Position numbers and translations under genes: made by a program. From NCBI GenBank assembly GCA_944382805.1, contig CALWNS010000145.1:1-9148 (forward strand): a stretch of 9,148 bases of DNA. The letters run 5' to 3'. Position 1 is the first letter of the stretch. Each line of letters begins with the position of its first letter. Positions 4,873-9,148 of this stretch are shown piece after piece. Source of the stretch: an uncultured Gemmiger sp. (lineage in GTDB: Bacteria > Bacillota > Clostridia > Oscillospirales > Ruminococcaceae). The notes beneath the pieces were generated by a model that was not told where the DNA came from, did not search any database, and worked only from the letters and a program-made list of their open reading frames with translations.

Positions 4873-6679
4873 AATCGTCCGAATCAAGCTTGAGCACGGC
4901 GGTAAAGGCTTCGCTGGGCAGGGTCACGCTGCCGAGTTTGCGCATCTTCTTTTTGCCGGCCTTCTGCTTTTCCAGCAGCTTCTTTTTGCGGGTGATGTCG
5001 CCGCCGTAGCACTTGGCCAGCACGTCCTTGCGCATGGCCTTGACCGTTTCGCGCGCAATGATCTTGCCGCCCACGGCCGCCTGCACCGGGATCTCGAACA
5101 GGGCGCGGGGGATGTTCTCTTTCAGCTTTTCGCAGATGCGGCGGCCCTTGGCGTAGGCGTTGTCGGCAAACACGATCATGGAAAGCGCGTCCACCGGCTC
5201 GCCGTTGAGCAAAAAGTCCAGTTTGACCAGGTTGGAGGTATGCCAGTCCTCCCATTCGTAGTCATAGCTGGCGTAGCCGCGGCTGCGGCTCTTGATCGCG
5301 TCAAAGAAATCGTAGACGATCTCGCCCAGCGGGATCTGGTAGTGCAGGTCCACACGCGTTTCGTCCAGGTACTTCATATCGACCAGCACGCCGCGCTTTT
5401 GCTGGCACAGGTCCATCAGCGGGCCGACGTAGTCGTTGGGCGTGTAGATATGGGCGTTGACGAACGGCTCTTCGGCCTTCTGGATGCGGGTGGGGTCCGG
5501 GTAGGCCGAAGGGTTGTCGATGATCTGCACCGTGCCGTCGGTCAGCGTCAGGCGGTACTGCACGCCGGGCGTGGTGGTGATCAGGTCCAGGTCGAACTCC
5601 CGCTCCAGCCGCTCGGTGATGATCTCCATGTGCAAGAGCCCCAGAAACCCGCAGCGGAAGCCGAAGCCCAGCGCGGCCGAAGTTTCCGGCTCAAAGCTCA
5701 GCGAAGCGTCGTTGAGCTGCAGTTTTTCCAGCGCGTCTTTCAAATCGGGGTAGTCGGCGCCGTCCGCCGGGTAGATGCCGCAGAACACCATCGGCGTCAC
5801 TTTGCGGAAGCCGGGCAGCGGTTCGGCGGTGGGGTTTTGGGCCAGCGTGACCGTATCGCCCACGCGGGTGTCGCGCACCGTCTTGATGCTGGCGGTCAGG
5901 TAGCCGACCTCGCCGGCCTGCAGGCAGTCGCACGGGGCCAGGGCGGTCGCGCCCATGCGGCCGACCTCCACCAGCTGGAACTGCGCGCCGGTGCTCATCA
6001 GGCGGATGGTATCGCCGGGGCGCACCGTGCCTTCGAACACGCGCACATACACGATCACGCCCTTGTAGCTGTCGTAGATGGAGTCAAAGATCAGCGCCTT
6101 GAGCGGGGCTTCGGGGTCGCCGGCGGGCGCGGGGATGTCGCGCACCACGCGCTCCAGCACGTCCTTGATGCCGACGCCCAGCTTGGCCGAAACGCGCGGT
6201 GCGTCCATGCAGGGCAGGCCGATGATGTCCTCGACCTCCTTGGCGGCGGCGTCGGGGTCGGCGCTGGGCAGGTCGATCTTGTTCAGGATGGGCACCACTT
6301 CCAGCTCGTGGTCGGTGGCCATATAGCAGTTGGCCAGCGTCTGCGCCTCCACGCCCTGGCTGGCGTCCACCACCAGCACCGCGCCCTCGCAGGCGGCCAG
6401 GCTGCGGCTGACCTCGTAAGAAAAGTCCACGTGGCCCGGCGTGTCGATCAGGTTCAGGTCGTAGGTCTTGCCGTCGTCGGCATGGTAGCGCATGGTCACG
6501 GCGCGGGCCTTGATGGTGATGCCGCGCTCGCGCTCCAGCTCCATATCGTCCAGGATCTGGTCCTCCATCGTGCGTTTGTCCACGCTGTCGGTCAGTTCCA
6601 GGATGCGGTCGGACAGGGTGCTTTTGCCGTGGTCGATGTGGGCGATGATGCAGAAATTGCGGATGGTCTCCTTTGCCAT
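4871..6679 (-). CDS. lepA: Elongation factor 4 (LepA), ribosome back-translocating GTPase
   Basis: This 602-residue protein is the translational GTPase EF4/LepA, which binds stalled or mis-translocated ribosomes and affects elongation and ribosome assembly. The G motifs are complete: AHIDHGKST (13-21), ERGITI (51-56), DTPGH (79-83, H83 being the catalytic His), NKID (133-136) and SAK (164-166). The LepA-specific C-terminal domain includes NAYAKGRRICEKLKENIPR and the basic tail with GKKKMRKLGSV, ending in a short acidic SDD. Length is the family norm. The ATG at 6677-6679 overlaps the stop codon of alr by one base (TAATG), with GGAGG 7 nt upstream inside the end of alr, so it is translationally coupled to it. 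The frame continues upstream antisense to nothing useful, so that extension is ignored. Its 3' end abuts repeat element C. Confidence 0.98.
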   Translation of the reverse strand: MAKETIRNFCIIAHIDHGKSTLSDRILELTDSVDKRTMEDQILDDMELERERGITIKARAVTMRYHADDGKTYDLNLIDTPGHVDFSYEVSRSLAACEGAVLVVDASQGVEAQTLANCYMATDHELEVVPILNKIDLPSADPDAAAKEVEDIIGLPCMDAPRVSAKLGVGIKDVLERVVRDIPAPAGDPEAPLKALIFDSIYDSYKGVIVYVRVFEGTVRPGDTIRLMSTGAQFQLVEVGRMGATALAPCDCLQAGEVGYLTASIKTVRDTRVGDTVTLAQNPTAEPLPGFRKVTPMVFCGIYPADGADYPDLKDALEKLQLNDASLSFEPETSAALGFGFRCGFLGLLHMEIITERLEREFDLDLITTTPGVQYRLTLTDGTVQIIDNPSAYPDPTRIQKAEEPFVNAHIYTPNDYVGPLMDLCQQKRGVLVDMKYLDETRVDLHYQIPLGEIVYDFFDAIKSRSRGYASYDYEWEDWHTSNLVKLDFLLNGEPVDALSMIVFADNAYAKGRRICEKLKENIPRALFEIPVQAAVGGKIIARETVKAMRKDVLAKCYGGDITRKKKLLEKQKAGKKKMRKLGSVTLPSEAFTAVLKLDSDD

Positions 6680-7890
6680 TACCCTTCCTCCAAGTCGTTC
6701 CAGATGCCCACCAGCGCGCCGTCCTGCAGGTACAGGCGGGGCACGCGGCGGGAGATGCCACACACCACCTCGTAGTTGATGGTGCCGGTCTTTTGCGCAA
6801 TGGTATCGGCGGTATCGGCGCCGGCGGCGGCCCCCGCGGGGCCGAACACGGTCACCTCGTCCCCCATGGCGGCGCCGGGGATGTCGGTCACATCCACCAC
6901 GGTCTGGTCCATGCACACGCGGCCCAGCACCGGGGCGGGGCGCCCGCGCACCAGCATCACGCCGCCCGCCTCGCTGCCGGAAAGGCGGCGCGGGTAGCCG
7001 TCCGCATAGCCGACCGAGACGGTGGCCGCGCGGCGCGGCGCGGCGGCGGTGTAGGTGCGGCCGTAGCTCACGCTTTCGCCGGGGCGCAGGTCCTTGACCT
7101 GGGTCACGACCGCTTTCAGGCTCAGCGCCGGGCGCAGTTCCGGGAAGTGCAGCGCCGGGCTGGGGTCCAGCCCGTACAGCACGATGCCGGCGCGGGTCAT
7201 GCGGCCGCGCCATTCCGGGTGGCAGAGCTGGGCCGCGCTGTTGGCGCTGTGTACGATGCCCGGCTCGCGCCCGGCCGCGCGCAGCGCCGCCAGCGTGCGC
7301 TCGAACAGCGCCTGCTGGGCGGCGGTGTAGGCGATGTCCGGCTCCTCGCGGCTGTCGGCCGCGGCAAAGTGCTGGAACACGCCGGTCACGCTCAGCCCCG
7401 GCAGGTCGTAGCAGGCGGACAGGGCGGCCACGGCGGCGTCAAAATCGCTGCGCGCCGCAAAGCCGATGCGCCCCATGCCGGTATCCACCTTCAGGTGGCA
7501 GGAGACCGACACCCCCGCCTTGGCCGCGGCGGCGGACAGCGCGCGGGCGTATTCGACCGAAAACACCGCCTGCGCGATGCCCTGGCCGGCTAGCGCGGCG
7601 GCAAAGGCCGGGTCGGTATAGCCCAGCACCAGGATGGGCAGCGTCACGCCGTGGCGGCGCAGGTGGCGCGCCTCGGCCAGGCAGCTCACGGCAAAGCCGG
7701 CCGCGCCGGCCTGGGCCAGCGCGCGCGCCACGGCCGCCGCGCCGTGGCCGTAGGCGTCCGCCTTGACCACGGCGCACACCGGCCCGCCCACCGTGCGGCG
7801 CACATAGGTAAAATTGTCCCGCAAAGCGTCCAGATCGACCTCGGCCCAGCAATGGCGCTCGAAGCCGTATGTGTTGCGATAGTTCTGCAT
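6679..7890 (-). CDS. alr: Alanine racemase, PLP-dependent
   Basis: This 403-residue enzyme interconverts L- and D-alanine, supplying D-Ala for peptidoglycan, in the cytoplasm. The N-terminal TIM barrel carries the PLP lysine K43 in AVVKADAYGHG; the C-terminal beta domain carries the second catalytic residue Y295 in SVGYADGYPRR. LYGLDPS before it and VCMDQTVVDV after it are further family hallmarks. The ATG at 7888-7890 is chosen: it has GGGGGGAGG upstream, and the predicted transcript starts near 7919, which would leave the earlier in-frame ATG at 7917 essentially leaderless. Length is slightly above the 370-390 usual for the family because of a short N-terminal extension. It is the first gene of a two-gene transcript with lepA, with overlapping stop and start codons. 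Confidence 0.97.
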   Translation of the reverse strand: MQNYRNTYGFERHCWAEVDLDALRDNFTYVRRTVGGPVCAVVKADAYGHGAAAVARALAQAGAAGFAVSCLAEARHLRRHGVTLPILVLGYTDPAFAAALAGQGIAQAVFSVEYARALSAAAAKAGVSVSCHLKVDTGMGRIGFAARSDFDAAVAALSACYDLPGLSVTGVFQHFAAADSREEPDIAYTAAQQALFERTLAALRAAGREPGIVHSANSAAQLCHPEWRGRMTRAGIVLYGLDPSPALHFPELRPALSLKAVVTQVKDLRPGESVSYGRTYTAAAPRRAATVSVGYADGYPRRLSGSEAGGVMLVRGRPAPVLGRVCMDQTVVDVTDIPGAAMGDEVTVFGPAGAAAGADTADTIAQKTGTINYEVVCGISRRVPRLYLQDGALVGIWNDLEEG

Positions 7891-7925
7891 GGAACCTCCC
7901 CCCTCCCGGTTGGCCAATACCTTGT

Positions 7926-7954
7926 ATTATAGCATACGCCGCCCGCTTTGGCCA
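7926..7954 (-). promoter_or_regulatory. Promoter of the alr-lepA operon
   Basis: On the minus strand, -10 TATAAT (7926-7931) is preceded by TGC (extended -10). A -35-like TGGCCA (7949-7954) lies 17 bp further upstream. The predicted start near 7919 gives a leader of about 28 nt to the chosen alr start. Confidence 0.75.
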
Positions 7955-8033
7955 GAGCACGCGGGGCGAATTTACGGTGCGAGAAAAACGGAGCAAACGG
8001 GAGCATACGCAAGGTAACGAGAGTGTGGCGGGA

Positions 8034-8060
8034 ATAAATAAAAATTTTGGCCAAAACCCA
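8034..8060 (+). promoter_or_regulatory. A/T-rich UP-like segment and 12-bp palindrome upstream of rplM promoter
   Basis: AATAAATAAAAATTTT at 8034-8049 is the most A/T-rich run in a GC-rich neighbourhood and lies where an UP element would contact the RNA polymerase alpha subunit. TTTTGGCCAAAA (8045-8056) is a perfect palindrome ending 4 bp before the -35. Enhanced expression of ribosomal genes is the expected role. The rest of the gap (7935-8033) shows nothing I can name. Confidence 0.4.
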
Positions 8061-8089
8061 TTGACGCCGCCGCGCGGCTTTGCTATAAT
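8061..8089 (+). promoter_or_regulatory. Near-consensus sigma-A promoter of rplM-rpsI
   Basis: TTGACG (8061-8066), a 17-bp spacer and a perfect TATAAT (8084-8089) with TGC before it (extended -10). It is the strongest promoter in the window, as expected for a ribosomal protein operon. The start site is predicted near 8096. Confidence 0.9.
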
Positions 8090-8096
8090 CACATTT

Positions 8097-8187
8097 GCGC
8101 ACACAAAGCGCTGCACAAGCGTTTCCATAGACCCGCGCAGGACGCGGGGCGCGTTTTTTCAACCTGTAAGATGGAGGAATCAGTATT
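8097..8187 (+). promoter_or_regulatory. rplM leader with attenuator-like hairpin (L13 leader candidate)
   Basis: About 90 nt of untranslated leader separates the start site from rplM. It contains CCCGCG-CAGGA-CGCGGG (8132-8148). An overlapping alternative stem, CGCGC (8134-8138) with GCGCG (8149-8153), is followed at once by T6 (8154-8159). That second form is a typical intrinsic terminator, and the two stems are mutually exclusive. Firmicutes rplM genes are known to carry an autoregulatory L13 leader RNA, so feedback by L13 through termination is the likely function. I did not match it to the published consensus. Confidence 0.55.
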
Positions 8188-8619
8188 ATGAGTACTACGC
8201 TCGCCAAGCCCGCCGAGATGGCCGACCGCAAGTGGTATGTGATCGACGCCGCCGGCAAGCCGCTGGGCCGCGTGGCCGCCAAGGCGGCCGTGCTGCTGCG
8301 CGGTAAGAACAAGCCCACCTTTACGCCCAATGTCGACTGCGGCGACCACGTCATCATCATCAACTGTGACGAGGCCGTGCTGACCGGCAAGAAGCTGGAA
8401 AAGAAGTTCCACCGCACCCATTCCGGCTGGATCGGCGGCCTGAAGGAGACCCAGTACAAGACCCTGATGGCCGAAGCCAGCGACAAGGCCATGACCTATG
8501 CCGTCAAGGGCATGGTGCCCGCCAACACCCTGGGCGCCAAGGCGATGACCCGCCTGCACTGCTACAAGACCGCCGACCACGTCCATGCCGCGCAGAAGCC
8601 TGAAGCGGTCGAGTTCTAA
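8188..8619 (+). CDS. rplM: 50S ribosomal protein L13
   Basis: This 143-residue protein is ribosomal protein uL13, an early-assembly component of the large subunit that binds 23S rRNA. Family blocks seen include KWYVIDAAGKPLGRVAAKAA (15-34), the GKNKPTFTPNVDCGDHVIIIN segment, and KKFHRTHSGWIGGLKE in the middle, followed by the AVKGMVPANTLG region and a C-terminal tail. A short N-terminal extension (MSTTLAKPAEMAD) precedes the conserved start. The ATG at 8188 is set by GGAGG at 8173-8177. It is first in the conserved rplM-rpsI operon, and the AAGGAGG of rpsI overlaps its stop codon. Confidence 0.98.
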   Translation: MSTTLAKPAEMADRKWYVIDAAGKPLGRVAAKAAVLLRGKNKPTFTPNVDCGDHVIIINCDEAVLTGKKLEKKFHRTHSGWIGGLKETQYKTLMAEASDKAMTYAVKGMVPANTLGAKAMTRLHCYKTADHVHAAQKPEAVEF

Positions 8620-8633
8620 GGAGGCAAGCACTT

Positions 8634-9032
8634 ATGTACGAGACGAAAGAGTATTTTTACGGCACCGGCCGCCGCAAGCACAGCGTGGCGCGCGTGCGTG
8701 TGTATAACGGCACCGGCAAGTTCACCATCAACGGCCGCGAAATCGACGATTACTTCGGCCTGGATACCCTGAAGCTGCTGGCCCGCAGCCCGCTGGTGCT
8801 GACCGGCACCGACGGCCAGTTCGACGTGGTCATCAACGTCGTGGGCGGCGGCTGCTCCGGCCAGGCCGGCGCCATCCGCCACGGCCTGTCCCGCGCGCTG
8901 CTGCAGTACAACCCCGAACTGCGCCAGACCCTGAAGAAGGCCGGCTTCCTGACCCGCGACCCGCGCATGAAGGAACGTAAGAAGTACGGCCTCAAGGCAG
9001 CACGTAGAGCTCCCCAGTTCTCCAAGCGCTGA
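8634..9032 (+). CDS. rpsI: 30S ribosomal protein S9
   Basis: This 132-residue protein is ribosomal protein uS9 of the small-subunit head. The GTGRRKHSVARVR motif (10-22), GGGCSGQAGAIRHGLSRAL (71-89) and the basic C-terminal tail ending in FSKR are diagnostic; the tail of S9 reaches the P-site tRNA. The length is normal and the protein complete. The ribosome binding site AAGGAGG (8618-8624) overlaps the rplM stop codon, and only 14 nt separate the two genes, so both are translated from one message. A strong terminator follows 30 nt downstream. Confidence 0.98.
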   Translation: MYETKEYFYGTGRRKHSVARVRVYNGTGKFTINGREIDDYFGLDTLKLLARSPLVLTGTDGQFDVVINVVGGGCSGQAGAIRHGLSRALLQYNPELRQTLKKAGFLTRDPRMKERKKYGLKAARRAPQFSKR

Positions 9033-9062
9033 TTGGCGTTTCAAACTGGTTCAAAGATGCTC

Positions 9063-9098
9063 AAAAACCCCGAAAAACTGCGGTTTTTCGGGGTTTTT
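9063..9098 (+). terminator. Intrinsic terminator of rplM-rpsI
   Basis: AAAAACCCCGAAAAAC (9063-9078), loop TGCG, and the exact complement GTTTTTCGGGGTTTTT (9083-9098) form a perfect 16-bp stem with a built-in T5 tail. The symmetrical A and T tracts make it able to terminate in both directions. Confidence 0.93.
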
Positions 9099-9127
9099 CT
9101 ATTTCGCATCTTCTGTTTCCCTTTGTC

Positions 9128-9148
9128 TGTTTCTGGCAGGATTTGAAC
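9128..9148 (-). other. T-arm-like sequence of a possible minus-strand tRNA or tRNA-derived att site, cut by window edge
   Basis: Read on the minus strand, the last bases give G-TTCAAAT-CCTGC, matching the invariant T-loop (TTCRAAT) closed by a 5-nt stem strand, followed by a possible 7-nt acceptor strand CAGAAAC and an A. The next three bases are GAC, not an encoded CCA. The rest would lie outside the window, so cloverleaf pairing cannot be tested. It could be chance or a tRNA fragment. Confidence 0.3.

Noticed and set aside
4724..6775. 683-codon plus-strand open frame opposite lepA
   Set aside because: Antisense shadow of a complete lepA; translation is rich in His, Gln, Val and Ala with no motif and it begins inside repeat element C.
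6673..7593. 306-codon plus-strand open frame opposite alr
   Set aside because: Antisense shadow of alr; repetitive Ala/Gly/His/Arg composition and no ribosome binding site.
7869..8306. Small plus-strand gene in the alr-rplM gap
   Set aside because: The frame crosses the alr start, both promoters and the beginning of rplM out of frame; no ribosome binding site and no conserved peptide.

Overview
The window reads as chromosomal DNA of a GC-rich, low-GC-phylum-type anaerobe. Strong AGGAGG-type ribosome binding sites, sigma-A promoters with extended -10 boxes, and protein sequences that look like those of gut Oscillospiraceae/Ruminococcaceae (a Gemmiger, Subdoligranulum or Faecalibacterium relative) all point this way. 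The taxonomic call is inference from protein style and composition, not from a search.

Layout. (1) Positions 1-180 carry the 3' end of an unrecognised plus-strand gene that overlaps, tail to tail, the end of a minus-strand family 2 glycosyltransferase (145-1008). (2) A short regulatory region (1009-1263) has two divergent promoters. The left one drives the glycosyltransferase. The right one, with its -35 hexamer in the loop of a perfect 12-bp dyad, drives a three-gene operon. (3) That operon (1264-4267) encodes a TIM-barrel sugar isomerase/epimerase-like enzyme, a Gfo/Idh/MocA NAD(P)-dependent oxidoreductase, and a second, different TIM-barrel isomerase/epimerase-like enzyme. They are spaced 30-31 nt apart and followed by a strong GC hairpin. 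No transporter, regulator or kinase accompanies them, so the substrate cannot be read from the sequence; an oxidise-rearrange/eliminate-reduce scheme on a sugar, cyclitol or glycoside is the likely chemistry. (4) Positions 4320-4870 hold no gene. They contain three consecutive elements, each made of paired hairpins at two ends, which look like non-autonomous (MITE/REP-like) repeats. (5) A minus-strand pair, alr then lepA (7890 down to 4871), is joined by an overlapping TAATG stop/start and has its own consensus promoter. They encode alanine racemase (cell-wall D-alanine) and elongation factor 4. (6) Diverging from alr is the classical rplM-rpsI operon (ribosomal proteins L13 and S9), with a near-perfect sigma-A promoter, a roughly 90-nt leader holding an attenuator-like hairpin with a T6 tract, and a perfect intrinsic terminator after rpsI. 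(7) The last bases resemble the T-arm of a minus-strand tRNA-like sequence cut by the window edge.

Most of the window is core housekeeping. The parts that deserve a second look are the isomerase-oxidoreductase-isomerase cassette and its promoter dyad, the cluster of paired-hairpin repeats, the rplM leader, and the odd convergent gene junction at the left edge.
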